Assembly (NCBI RefSeq): GCF_003369915.1
Contig: NC_046677.1
Span: forward strand, 23,640,913 to 23,704,912
DNA length: 64,000 bases
Direction: 5' to 3'
Source of the DNA: Drosophila miranda
Lineage: Eukaryota; Arthropoda; Insecta; Diptera; Drosophilidae
The translations under genes were made by a program, and so were the position numbers. Shown here piece by piece: positions 1-12,431 of the stretch. The notes beneath the pieces were generated by a model, which had not been told where the DNA came from, did not search any database, and saw only the letters and a program-made list of their open reading frames with translations. The first letter of the stretch is position 1. Each line of letters opens with the position of its first letter.

Positions 1-3000
1 ATCTTGAATGCACGAACGGAGAATATAAGGAGCGATCTGTGGCAGGTGAAGCGCGACCTGAATGTCTTCCCCGTGACAAGCAGCAGCTACGGCATCATTA
101 TTTACTACGAGAGTGGCCTACACGCCCTGGGTGGAGCTGTCCTTATGCTGAGTACAGTCACGGCACCCGTTCAAAACATACGTAACCGGATTGTCAGCGG
201 ACCAGTGCCCACCCTCCTCATACGATCCACAAAGATCCAGAAGAATCTGAGGGGCATAACCGGCATTTACTACAACCGATATATAGGGGACAATGGAGAG
301 AACTATCTGCGAAAGGCCAACGAATCCATACGTCTGATCAACTCGGAGCTGAGCTACAACGATCACGAGGCGATTCTCATTCGGTCACCCTTTTGGGACG
401 TGATATCCAGCAATCTCTCAGAGGTCACCATCCACGTGAACGGATCTTTGATCTCCCAGAACGGTCATGGCATCCGTCAAATGTCCAAGGATCTGCGCTC
501 TTCCAACAATCTCTTCCATTATGTGATACAGGACACCACCGTGGAGCAGAACACCCACGGAGGCTTCCAGGTGGCTCTGCCGTACGTCTGGCAGTACAAC
601 GAGAACTTCACGCACTCCATTTACTTTGGGAACAGCACCTGGCAGCGGAATCGCGACTTTCACATATCCGTTCATGGCCACTATACCGTGTTTAATATCA
701 CCTCGAATGTCTTCAGGGAGAACAATTGTCCGAACGCTCTGATAGCCCTCGATGGCATGGAGAAACGTCTGAAATTCGACAATAATCGTTTTGAATCGAA
801 CAACGCGAAATTTGTGCTGCTCTTTAAGGCTGATTCGCTGAGTGAAATCATCGGACAGGTGCCCGCCAGCATAGAATACAACAGCTTCAAGGGCAACAAG
901 ATTGTCACCTTCACTGCCGACTACAGACATCACTATTTGAAGGCCGTCAGGAAGCTGCGAAAACAGCATCGTGTGCCCACCGCTGTGATCCGTTTGGATG
1001 GTGTCCAGAACGTGAGACTCTATCGAAATCTTATATCAGAGAACGACATGGACTACAACCTGGTGGCGGGTGTCAGATCCGCCAGATTGAACAACTATTT
1101 TGAGGCGCGAGAGAACTGGTGGGGCACCAGGGACACCACCCATATAGAGTCCAAGATCTTTGACTTTGACAACTGGAACGATCATGCGGATGTGATATAT
1201 CAGCCGTTCTTGATCGAGGATAGCTACGACGCGAGTGTCTCCGTGGTGGTGCCTTTCAATCGGGACCAGGAGATCGATCTCTATACGTATCGTGGCGGCA
1301 GGGTCTACAAGGATCTGACGCTGCTCAAGCAGAGCTCTCCCTACTACATATCGTCGGATATCACAGTGATGCCTGGCAAAACCCTGACCATCAATCACGG
1401 CGTGACCATGGAGTTTGAGCCGAATGTGGGTATCCTCGTTCTTGGAACTCTAATGGCCATTGGCTACAAGGAGTCGCCGATTGTGATGCGTCCCTTCCGG
1501 AACGCCACCCGCGAGTCCATGGTGGAGGCACAGCCCCGGAAGCGTGCCCTGGAGGATATGAGTGCGGCTCTCACCGATTTCGATTCCATTCGATTGTGCA
1601 CCAGTGCCAACAACTGCACGGGGGAGGCGGACGGACTGTTCGGCCTGAATGAGGGATTCCTGGAGTACTTTAATCACACGACACTGCAGTGGGTGCCCAT
1701 ATGCGATGGTCGCTTCACCGAACGCAATGCCCAGGTCGTCTGCCGGGAGCTGGGCTTCGATCCCCTGAATGTCTACTATGGTCACGACAGGCGCATTGAG
1801 TTCCACACGAACTCGCTGACTCGCATTTGGTCCTGGGTGCAGCCCCTGGAGTGTCGTGGCGATGAAGAGCGCATGGAGGACTGTGCAGAGCGGCTGAATG
1901 GTCAGCTCTACGGGCACCGTCACGAGTGCAAGTGGGACGATGTCTATGTCTTCGTGAGCTGCAATAGTGTGGCCGACGATGAGGTCTACTGGGGAGGGGT
2001 GCGTTTCGCCAACTCAAAGTTCGAGGAGATCCAATACGAGCATCGTCTGCACAACACTCGCTCCCATGCCCGTCTTCCTTTGAGGGAAAGTCAATTGGAG
2101 TACGTGAAGATCGAGCAGGCGGGTATCCTGCACAATCACAAGGCAGCCGCCATACAGGCCATCCACAAGAATCCCACCATAAGTTCCGTGAGCATCGAGA
2201 ACTCGGCCAATCACGGCATCAATCTGATTGCGCCCAGTGGCAAGCTCAATCTCAATCATCTGAACATCAACAAGACCCTGGGAACAGGCATCAGCATTGT
2301 TTCGCTCACTGGAGAGGGACGGGACAGCGATGAATCCAGCTTTTCGCCATTGAAAAATCTCGATCTTCCCTACAAACTCTTCTCGTTGGTGGACATCTGT
2401 GATCCCCAGAAGGTGCTGGACATCGAAGAACGCATGCTCATCTACTACAAGTACGACAATAATCCGGTCAACTGTGTGAAGATCTTCACCTCTGCCTTCC
2501 GCGCCAAACCCATTGGATTCCGCCTGCTTCAGTCCAATCTGTTTAATCACTCAAAGCTCTACGGCAGGACGGACTTTATCAAGTTGTACGACGGCGATAT
2601 CTACAATGTGACCGCCACGTATCTGGGGAAGATCGAATCGGATACGGGCAACCAGCGATCCTTCTTCAAGACCAAAGGACCAACGATGAGTCTCCAGCTG
2701 GTGGCAAGTGGCGCCCCAGAAACCCATGGTTTTATAGCGGAAGTGGTCACGGTGCCCATCTCCACTTTGGGACAAAGTAAGCTCTAGAATACCCATATAT
2801 ATTGGCCCTTTTAACCCTTGATTTCTTACAGATCGCGATGCCCTGCACAACATCACGGATACACACATCTCGGGAGCCATGAAGGGTGCTGTTAGCTATG
2901 CCTCGGCGGGTGAAGTGACCCCCACACTGACCCTAATTGGAAACCGTATTGAGAAGAACTGTCGCCAGTTGTATGGCAACTTTTCCACCTGCGCCTCGGC

Positions 3001-5935
3001 CCTGAATTTGGATGTGCAGAACATGAACTCCATGTACTTTATGGTGGGTAAAACTAATCATTGAAACAGCTCAATATCTGATCCCTCTTCCTCTCTCTCC
3101 TCTTGCAGAACAACCTCCTTTTGGAGAACCAGGGCGGGCTACGCATTCGCGCTGACTCGCGTGGCTCCGCCACATCCCTGAGAGGGTTCATCCATCACAA
3201 TCTCTTTATGAGGAATCGCAATCGTCCCGCTCTTTATGTGGAAGGACGCCAGTCGTCTCCCTACCAGGAAGTGGAGCTCTATCGCAATTACTTTGCCCAG
3301 AACATGGCTGGCTACGAGGATGTGATTAGGCTGTGCCAAGTGGTCTCCAACTTCAGCTACAACTATGTCCACAGCAACATCGGTGGCCGCATCATGGAGG
3401 TCTCTGGTTTCGAGAAAGTCCGCCTGCAGATCTATCAAACCACAGCCCATAATGGTTTCTATAGGTAAACGATCATATGCTTATAATATTCAAAGAAGTT
3501 TGTCTAAAATGTATCCTTTCCTTGTAGAAATGTCGCCACCAATTGGATGACTAGGGCCACGGTTGTGGCCGGCACCGCAGGTCAGCAATATGTGGATAAT
3601 ATCTTTGAGAACTACGAGAACGATTATGAACTGCTGACTGTTAATAATTCCATGTAAATATGTGATTTAATATAGTCTTAAGCAAAAGGCTATGGAGTCG
3701 ATTTTCTAGCCCTTTTATTCTTTTGAAATCTTCTTTCTTTATATCTAAATAATTCGATAAGTAGTTTCTTTATATCTCGACTCCTGAGCTCTTTTTCTAC
3801 CTCTTCTTTGTGGGAACTTTACTAATTTCTTTCCTTGATCTATTTTTCTTCTTTGTCTATTTGTAGTATGAGTTTTGACTATGAAAACAGGTAAGATATA
3901 TCTATAAAAACTCCTCTAAGAACCCCTGCTAATGTATAAATCTCACCCCTAGGACCTTTGAAACCTGGAGTTCGAGGATCGATGCCCGTCACAACTATTG
4001 GAGTTACAATAACACTATTTCGGTACAGTCGCGCATAAAAGATAAATCAGGTTAGCTCTTCGATAAAAATATCTCTTTTTTACGAATATTTTACCCTTCG
4101 AATGCCTTCCAGATGATCCCATGCTGCTGGAAGTCCTGGCCGTGCCCTTTCAAATGAACAATGAAACCATTTTGGATGGCAAATGTCCACCGGGTTGGGG
4201 TCTGGTCCACGACACATGCTTCATTTATGTTGGGGCGCCAATGACCTTCCACGAGGCGCGTGACTTCTGTCGCTCGGAGAACTCCACAATGCCGTTTATC
4301 AGAACGGATCAGACCACGTTGTGGAAGTATCTGCAGAGCCAGATGCGGCATCTGAAGTATCCCGAAAAGGTGTGGATACAGGACTACAATCACATCGAGC
4401 GCTGCACGAGCTTCGTGTTCGGGGAGATCGAGGTGGAAGACTGTGCCAAGGAAAGGGGCTTCATATGCGAAATGGATCCAAGAGTAAGTCTATTCAGCAG
4501 AGGGAATCCTGAGCTTTAATTCATGAATCCCTTTTTCCCTAGGTAATCATTGATCCCTTGTCCTGGCGTGCTGACATTTTTGCCATTAGTATTATCTCGG
4601 CCTTTGTGCTGGCCATCATCCTGCTCATTCTGGTGGCCTTCTGCTGGTTCGCCAAGTCCAAGCATCGTCATGTGCAGCGCCTCCAACGGAGGAACAGCAT
4701 CCGGCAGAGTCTGCGGAGTCTCAACAGCATCGATCCCCAGGGATCACTGCGAAGGCGACCCAATTATGTATGATTTCAGAGACCCTTTCTTTTCGTTTGA
4801 ATTTAAGTTGATTTTTGTTTCGTTTCGTTTTCTTACCCTTTGGTTCCATCATCCTCATCATCATCGTTATCAGAATATGTCCAGCAATGGCACTCTGTCC
4901 AAGAGCCAGGACTACAAGCAGATGGTGGCCAATGGTTCCATCGATTCCATGGACAAGAGTGTCCTCAGCTCTGAGGCGGGCAGCTTCGAGGGCTACGAAC
5001 AGAAGCCCCACTACAATGAGTATGTGAATCAGAATGCCCTGAGGCCAGCGCAGGCGCCACAGGATCATCACCAGCAGTCCTCCTCCCCCCACAAGGTGGC
5101 CACCATTTCCAAGGCCACGGGCCATCGGGCACGCGCTGCAGCCGCCGCTGCGGCCCTCGAGCCATCGGATGCGTTTGAGTTGAGTTACCGGAACGAGGGC
5201 TTCCGGGATAACTCCACGTATGGCGGCGGAACCAGGGCAAACTCAATAAGCACCAGTGTGGCCGAGGACACGCCCATTATCCATCAAACGGATGCGGAAG
5301 GAGAGGAGGTGGGCTCCGATTACTACGGCAATGCCAGTACCCTACCCTTGAGAACGGACACAGGTGGCAGTAGCACGGGGGGCGTGTCCCGAGGCAGACG
5401 CGGTCAACCCGGCCTGGCGTTCCTCAGCGAACTGAAGCAGAATCTGCCAGAGTATCAGCGGAGCTCCCACAGCAGCTTTATGCCACAGAGGAGCAGCGGC
5501 GAGTCGCTGCCCTTCGACCAGAAGTTGGATCAATTCAACTACTCCACAGAGTCATCGCTGTACCGCCCGGCGCCCTCAGTGCCTGCTGTCAAGACGCCGC
5601 AGCAGCAGCAACAGGATATGCGGCGTCCGGACTCGTACTATACGGCCGTAAGAAGCAGCAAGGCGCCCACATCACACTACCGGTCACCCCGTCCGTTGGC
5701 ACATCCGCCTGCGGCGCCCACGGCACAGGCGCGGCCCAAGACTGTCTACCAGACGGCCTCCGAGGAGTCCTCGCCCACGACGCCCTCGCCGCTGGCCGTG
5801 ACCAACTCTTACCATCGATCCAAGTCGGAGGCTCTGCTGGAGACCGATTTCGATCACGATGATGGTTCCGGGGGACTGCAACCGTTGCAGACGAACGGAC
5901 GGAGTCACAGTCAACCCCTGGAGACGGCTATGTGA
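1..5935 (+). CDS. bark: Bark beetle/Anakonda, C-terminal part (5' truncated), 9 coding exons
   Basis: Large single-pass protein of tricellular septate junctions in epithelia. The frame is already open at base 1, so the start lies outside the window. Exons by reading frame and GT-AG sites: 1-2776, 2832-3043, 3109-3464, 3528-3653, 3867-3890, 3953-4050, 4113-4483, 4543-4767, 4874-5935. Order in the visible part: right-handed beta-helix-type repeats with many N-glycosylation sites; a cysteine-rich SRCR domain (about 1588-1965, with CDGRFTERNAQVVCRELGF); a second beta-helix stretch; a CUB-like domain (about 2395-2755); more beta-helix repeats; a C-type-lectin-like domain in exon 7 (CPPGWGLVHDTC, then CRSENS and GFICE) without the EPN/WND calcium motifs; one membrane helix in exon 8 (about 4582-4650); and a 350-400 residue Ser/Gln-rich cytoplasmic tail ending ETAM, which fits a class I PDZ ligand (inference). 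Domain set and order match the fly Bark family, whose full length is about 3100 residues. Confidence 0.93.
3867..3890 (+). other. bark: 24-nt microexon of bark
   Basis: Exon 4 must end at 3653 (AT|GTAAAT), two bases into a codon. The TTTGTAG at 3860-3866 and the GTAAGA donor at 3891 bracket a 24-base exon that keeps the frame into 3953 (CCCCTAG|GACC). It encodes about eight residues (MSFDYEN plus split codons). Skipping it also preserves the frame because 24 is a multiple of three, so alternative use is possible. Confidence 0.7.
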
Positions 5936-6210
5936 GGAGTTTGGCTCCACTTCATACTCTATTTGCCCCTAAGCATCACTTCACTTCCTAGTTTTTAGTT
6001 TTGCATTGAACGAACCCGAAACGAGATTATGCTAGCCGACACGATCGATATTGAGAGACGAAGACGCCCGCCCGTTGTTTTTTGTGGTATACTTAGATCA
6101 TTCCATCCATTAGTTATAGTCCAAATTTAATTATAATCGAAACGAGAGCAAACAAAATACGAATTAGCCTTAAGTTGTTGTAAATAAACATAACAGAGAA
6201 AATGACTAAA
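5936..6210 (+). other. bark: bark 3' UTR with poly(A) signal
   Basis: AT-rich sequence follows the TGA at 5933-5935. A canonical AATAAA lies at 6183-6188, so the transcript probably ends near 6200-6215. No other coding signal is visible here. Confidence 0.7.
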
Positions 6211-6308
6211 AATTAAAAGAGAACAAGAAGTCGTTTTAAATTTAAGGACGTATTATACTTTTAAATTTAAATTTGTATGAAAACGATAACGATTGTGTGG
6301 CTCAATTG

Positions 6309-6665
6309 TGACGTCAGTGGAGACCAGTGATGCCAGGAAAAAGTCACAAAAAAGGACAAACCGACAAATAATCCAATATTGGCGGCTTTTTCTTCCTGTT
6401 GCCAATAACATTCCACACCGAACAAATTCCCTCTTGCTTTCCTTCCTCCTTTCGACTCCAGCGGCAATTTAAAATATACATTCGTTTACAAACACTGAAA
6501 AGTGTTTTGAAATAGTGTGACCAGCTCAGCGCACTAGAATTGAACAACAAATTCAAATTCAAAATGATTTATCTGATGGTATAAATATTTCTGTGCAATT
6601 CTGTTTGTTTCCTGAATTTATTACAGGTAAGAGTACCCATACTGTCACTATCGATACTATCGATT
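6309..6665. promoter_or_regulatory. Cluster of housekeeping-type core promoter motifs
   Basis: Seen directly: a full CRE palindrome TGACGTCA (6309-6316), a perfect Motif 1 match TGGTCACACTA on the minus strand (6513-6523), and a perfect DRE TATCGATA (6649-6656) followed by a second ATCGAT. Motif 1 (bound by M1BP) and DRE (bound by DREF) are known signatures of broadly active Drosophila promoters. A short possible exon on the + strand (AAAATGATTTATCTGATG, then GTATAAAT) begins near 6560, but no gene body follows that I can support. It could be a distal promoter of the 8.7-16.9 kb gene, the promoter of a short non-coding RNA, or a dead promoter. Confidence 0.4.
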
Positions 6666-7574
6666 TTCCCTCTATAATATTGGATCGTTGCCTTTGAATT
6701 CAATTCAAATTCATTCTTAACATTTAATTACGAAATTAAGCCTGAAATATTCAATCTACGAAGGAAAATAGGTATATATGGTGGTCCAATCCTGTATTGA
6801 ATGCCAAGATCTTGGCCACTAACCATTCGGTATATAATGTGCCAGTTCTGGATTAGATCCCAGGGTCTTCGGGTCTGCCGTTCGTCTACAGCCGCGTCAT
6901 CTGGGCCGCGCGATAGCCCAGCTTTATCTTACTTGCGAATCAAATTTGAAATCATTTGTCCATTTCTCGTTCTCTGATGCGAATGCAAACACAGACACAT
7001 ACGTACTTGCAGGTTCTTTCCATGAAGGGACAAATGACTCTATATAGAGTCTATATTATAGACCCATTTCATACCTATTTATAAGTCATTAGTATTCATA
7101 ATCATGGATAATACATATGTATGTATATATAATATTTTCAGCGAAAATTACTTTTTAATATGATGTCAAATATATTATTATATTATTAGACATATGTATG
7201 TGTATAAATAGTACATAATATATAGTCTATATATATATTCTTTACTTAAACACACTTTGCACCTTCAAAACCCTCCCTAATGGACAATTATTCCAATGTG
7301 AAGTCATGTATGAAATATATTATCTACATATGCACATATATATGTACATCCGCTCATTACATTCGTATGTTTATATATTCAGCGGAGCTGAACTGAAGAG
7401 GCTGATCTGATCGGAACTGAAGAGATTATAAGCTTGCTGGAAAAACAACAAACACGCACTTGCACGCAACTGCGGAGCTTTTAAATAAGCTTTCAGCTGG
7501 AGACGGCGCGCCGCCCGACAAGATCTATCGGCGAGAGGCTGATGTGGCATCCCTGCTGGAGACTGGGTCAACTG

Positions 7575-7582
7575 TGACGTCA
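7575..7582. promoter_or_regulatory. CRE/ATF palindrome
   Basis: TGACGTCA, a perfect 8-bp CREB/ATF-type site, about 1.3 kb from the similar site at 6309. Function is not shown. Confidence 0.35.
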
Positions 7583-8719
7583 TCGCAGCTCGCACACTCG
7601 ATTGTCAGTTTTGTTTTTGTTGTTCTTGCGGTTATAAGCGGGCCATCAATTTGTTGCTGCTCTCCCACCCAACGCTCGAGCGTGTGGAATCAAATTTAAT
7701 TGCAGCCTAAACGCCAAATCTCATACGAATCGCCACACAAAATATGTATTGCCAGATCAGATGATTGGGCTGTGAAAAAGCTACTTTCTGCTAAATGTTA
7801 AAGTCCCCGATGCCGTGGAATCACTAATAATGATGACGCGTTCGAAATCAACCACAAAGGCGGGTGAGTGGGGGAGTAGCCGACTTGTGTTGGACAGTGT
7901 GACGTGTACGGGTTGACATTGAAAAGTTAATTGCATTAGACGAGTGCAGAAATGTCTGTTGGGTTCACTTTTTTATGCAATGCACGCACAAACATGCACA
8001 GAGAGAGCGTTTTTATGCGAGAGAGTAAGCGCGAGAGAGAGGGAACTTCAGCGTTTTGCTTTGCTATAAGTTGGGCTTGTGGGGTATGATGTTTTTGCAT
8101 AAATGATGGCCACAGCCAGCAGCAAGTCGGGAAAACTAGTCTTGGAGCTATGATCTATGGCTGATACTTGCGATTTTTGGTTCTTAGCTATAACTATGAA
8201 TCGCACAGAATAGAATATCTATACACAGCAGCCACACACCCGCTTTTCAAGGGTATCAAAACCTCGACCACCTCAGCGAGCATTCTCTTTATGTGTAGCG
8301 TTTTTGTTGCCTGTTCCTTGTGTAGTTTTTGGCGTAAAAGCGCTTACAATAGCAACAATTTACACAAGAGCAGAGCGCTGAGCGCGAGAGAACAAGAAAG
8401 AGAGCCATTAGCGAGCCATGGTGCTGCTCTCTCGTTGCGCTTGTTTTGTCAATTCTCCAAAACGCGTCGCGTGCTCCACACACACACACACGCACACAGC
8501 AGCAAGCCACCCACCCACCCCCACGGCCACCAGTCTGCTGCTGTGGGGCCTGTTCGCCGCCGCCGTCGCTGTCGCTGTCGCTGCTGGTAAATTGTAGTAA
8601 AGAGAGCTCCAGCAGTCCAGCCATTCATCGTTCGTCACTCACTGCCTGCTGCTGTTGCCTGCTGGCCCCTGGCTGTGTAGAAGTTTTTCCATTTTCCTGT
8701 CGTGTCGAGGATACAAAAT

Positions 8720-8824
8720 TTTTGTGCAAAAATAAGCAGTTGCAACATTTCGTAATTGTGCCCCCTCCGTAAACCCCTGCCCCAGGCCCAAAAGGAGAAC
8801 GAGAAGGAGAAGCAGGCGAGCCAA
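8720..8824 (+). other. Possible 5' non-coding exon with donor AA|GTAAGT
   Basis: A strong donor (CCAA|GTAAGTG) at 8825 ends a purine-rich stretch without a useful ORF. This suits an untranslated first exon of the gene whose coding part starts at 12432. A second donor-like site (TTCAAGTAAGTG, near 10722-10733) could serve another first exon. The upstream edge is a guess. Confidence 0.35.
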
Positions 8825-11800
8825 GTAAGTGTAAAATGGTTTAACGTCGGATTCTTATTTTTTTTTTTTTTTTTTGGCCATTGCATTGCGTGCAGCATGC
8901 CACTATTTCCGTGCGTGTGTGTGTGTGTTTTGTGTGTGTCTAAAGGCTAAGTGTGCAAAATGTTATAGAAGGAAAAATTGGAAAAATCCTTGTGGAGTTG
9001 CAAGCCCCAGTGCTAAATTTAGACCTGAAGCAAGGCTGCAACACGCAGTCGCTGCGCTGCGCTGCCATTGCCTTTGCCTTTGCCTTTGCCTTTGCCATTG
9101 CCTGCTGCCTCCCCGACGAACACCCACACCAGAGTGGAAATTGTCGCCACATGCATACGTCAGACGCTCGCTCTCTTTGCCTGTGTATCCGTGTATGCCT
9201 GTGTGTGTGTGTGTGGTATGAATGGAACAAAAGTACTTCGAGCTGCTGCTGGTGCAGTCGCTGCGCTGTCGACGTTGGAATCGATAGCCAGACTTTGTTC
9301 TCTCTCCCTCTCTTTCTCTCTCTCTGAGGGAGGGGGAGCTTCGGATAAACGATGCTCTGCAAAAGCCGTTTACGTTTTGTGGCACGGCACGTAGTCGTCG
9401 TAGTATTTTCCCCGTAAATTGAAAGCAAATTGAAAGCGGATTGCACAATGGATCCAGAGGGGGGGGGAGGGAAACAGTTGTTGGGGAACAGGAATAAATA
9501 GAAAAATGTGTAAGGGAATACGAAACACGAAATTGTGGAAAAACTACAAACAACCAAAAAAAATTGGGAAAAATGTGGAAAAATACCCAAAATATGGGAA
9601 AAATGTAGAAACGATAAAAACCAGAAACCAGTCTCCTCCTCGTTGCACGTTGCACGTTGCAAGTTTCAGTTGCAGTGGCATAGCCGCCGTGGCCATGTTC
9701 GTGCGTAGTTTTCCATGCCATGTTTCCACAATTTCTCATATCATCATTGCAACGAGTTTCGCACGCTTCGTTTTATTTGGATTTTTTTTTTTTTTGTTGA
9801 TGTTGCACGAGTAGTACTCGTACTCTTCTCTGGGGGCTTCACATTACTACGAGTCCGGGGTCTGTGTGTGTGTGTGTATATGTGCCTGCCACAACCTGCC
9901 CGCTGTTGCTGCCGCTTTGGCCTCTTCTTCAGCCTATAAATAGTACGGTGCGGACCAGAAGTTTAAAGCAGAATGGGTGAAAAAGATTATGCCAATATGC
10001 TCCACAAGTATCCACATTTGACATTACTAATAGTCGTCTTTACATATGTACATATGTATAAATTTTACGATTCGATTGCCCCCGATTGCCTCAAAAAGAC
10101 CTCCAGTTCGACCAAATAATGTACAGATTTCAAGGTCAATCTGTGAATCCAATCTCTCCCAACGCTGATTCTGATTATATTTTCAACGCGACAGCTCGCG
10201 TTTCAGTACACTTTATTGGTCCCTTTGTTTGTTCGTCACGACTAATAGGCGTTTGTTTGGTTTTAGTTTTAACAATAATTCAATTTAATACCTGTGAAAT
10301 AGGGTTTCTCAGGCCAGTGTTTACAATACAGTTTCCAACTGAAATTGATCTTCATGTGGGCAGCATTCGTATCAAATATTGTTTATAGTCACCGCGATAA
10401 GGGTAGAAGGTTGTTTTTTCCAAGAGAGAATGACTGAATAAGACTCTAGGGTTTGTGTTCTTTGCGAAACGACACCGCATAAATTCGCCGACAACTTTTC
10501 CACAACTCGAAAGTGTGTATTTCTTCTGGCAGGCACCTTATGAGAGGTTGTTGGGGGCACGAGTTGTGCGCGCATGTACAAGCAAAACCAAACACGATGC
10601 CTCCTCTGGCCTGATGCCTGGTCGGGCCCCACAACCGACCTAACCCTACACACCCCCTTCTCTCTCTCTCTCTCTCTGTCACTCTTGCCTTCTTCTCCCT
10701 CTCCCTCTACCACACTCGCATTCAAGTAAGTGCACTGTAGTGTGCACAGCGTTGCCAGACTGCTGCAATTGTGTTGTGGGAATGGGAAAAGAATTCAATG
10801 AATGGGAAAACAATGGCACACAAATGGGAAAACTTCAAAGCAAAATTAACCAAGAATGATAATCTCTTATATTAATTACAAATAGTATGCATATATTATC
10901 AACCATCATTTATAGTGTGCAACTTTGTTGCAACAATGCTTTCAGTTTTATTTGATCAAAATTCAATCTATTATTTCATATGAAAAAGTTCAATGTAATC
11001 AGGAATGAACCCTTTTTTTTATATAACCCAAAAGAGTCTTTCTCCCAGATTTCTTGCTTTTACGATCCATTTCCACTAAAATTTTTTCAAATGCAATCAA
11101 ACTTAAACTTTGGATTAAATTCTATAAGATTCCCAACCATCTGGCAACCCTCTACTTGGCCGCTGCATGCCGCCTACACACACACACACACACACACACA
11201 CGGACAGAAACTGCAAGTGAGAAGAGAGGGGGGGCCTGGGACGAGCCTCAGCGCCAGCGCAGAGATTTCGAGAGACAGTGTTGCCCTGCCACATTGTGAC
11301 CATAATTTTTCAGTTTGAGCGCAGCACTAGCCGGTGACGGGCGATGCGATAGTAACACGTAGTAACCATAATCCCAGCCAGCCAACCGAGGGTCCTGGCG
11401 TGGGCGGACACAACCGTTACAAAACCGTTTTCGCAAGTGCACTTTGGAAGCTGTTTGAGCCCCAGAAAGCAGGACAGAATGGGCGAGAGAACACATAGAG
11501 AAAGTGAAAATGGAAAATAATTTTGTTTTGTGATTGCCGTGCAAAAAAAAAAACAAAACCAGAGACACCACAGAGTCGGGCACGGATACGGACGGGACAC
11601 GCACACGTTGTCCCTTATTTTTTTTTTTGATTCCTGGTCGTCTGGCTTCCGTTATACGAAAATCAATAATTCCGTGCTGTATAAGTTACGGCGAAAGGTG
11701 CGCGCTCGCATCGGACTCGCGTGGCGTTCGGCTCTTCCCGTTACTGCAGTCGGGTCCCCTCCGATGGGGGTGGTGGCGGGTGTTACAACAAAAATCGTAC

Positions 11801-12431
11801 AACCCAGAGTCCGCGTGGTGGAGGCGGAACGTGATTGAAATATTTGCACAAAAAGGAAACGGCGCTTACACTTTACACGCGCCAAGCGCCTCACAGCGTA
11901 GGCGGCAAACGAGAGCCAAAGAGAGAGAACAGCAAGAACAAGAGAGAGAGAGAGTGGAAGCGGTAGCTTCGTGGAAAGAGAGCTGAAGCTCGTGCTTGAC
12001 AGAAGAGACTGAGAGACTCTCTCGTTCGCGTGAATCAGGAAGCAGAAGACCGAATACATTCTGCCCCATGTGGTGGGGGCACGGTGGACAGTGGGAGCAG
12101 AATGGTGGGACGGACGGAGCATAGAAAGAGCGTGTGAAACGTAAAGGGGCAAAAAAGTAGTAGTAGTAATAGTAGTAGAAGAAGAGAACCACAGAAGAAA
12201 ACAACAAAATACATATACGCGCGCAGTCGCTGCCCGCTGCTGACGTTGGCGTTGACTTGAACGTCGACGGTGACGCTAACTGTGACTGCGACTGCGACGT
12301 AGTCGTAGTAAGTTTTTCCGCCGTAATTGTGGGAGTGTGAATGTGTGCGTGTGTGTGCGTAAGCGTGTCGGTGTGCGTGTGCGTGTGTGGAATGTATAAT
12401 ATATACCATATAAAGCACATAGCGAGAAATC
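8825..12431 (+). other. Leader/first-intron region of the next gene, low complexity
   Basis: No conserved ORF. It holds a T-run (8850-8875), GTGTGT runs near 8914-8938 and 9201-9215, a CCTTTG hexamer run near 9066-9100, a CT run near 10660-10677, and a (CA)13 tract at 11176-11201. The long ORFs here are translations of these simple repeats. The part just before 12432 is probably 5' UTR. Confidence 0.45.
11176..11201. repeat. (CA)13 microsatellite
   Basis: Uninterrupted AC dinucleotide run, read directly. Likely length-polymorphic. Confidence 0.9.

Larger units (their letters stand above)
6211..8700. other. Intergenic DNA between bark and the next + strand gene
   Basis: No ORF here looks like a gene. 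The left part (6300-6665) holds promoter-type motifs listed separately. From 7000 to 7380 the DNA is very AT-rich with repeated ATATGTATGT-type steps. From 7960 to 8420 there are GAGAGAG tracts that could bind GAGA factor. Confidence 0.5.

Noticed and set aside
8940..9739. Long minus-strand ORFs of 240-258 codons
   Set aside because: They are translations of GT, CCTTTG and CT repeats with no domain and no splice or start context.
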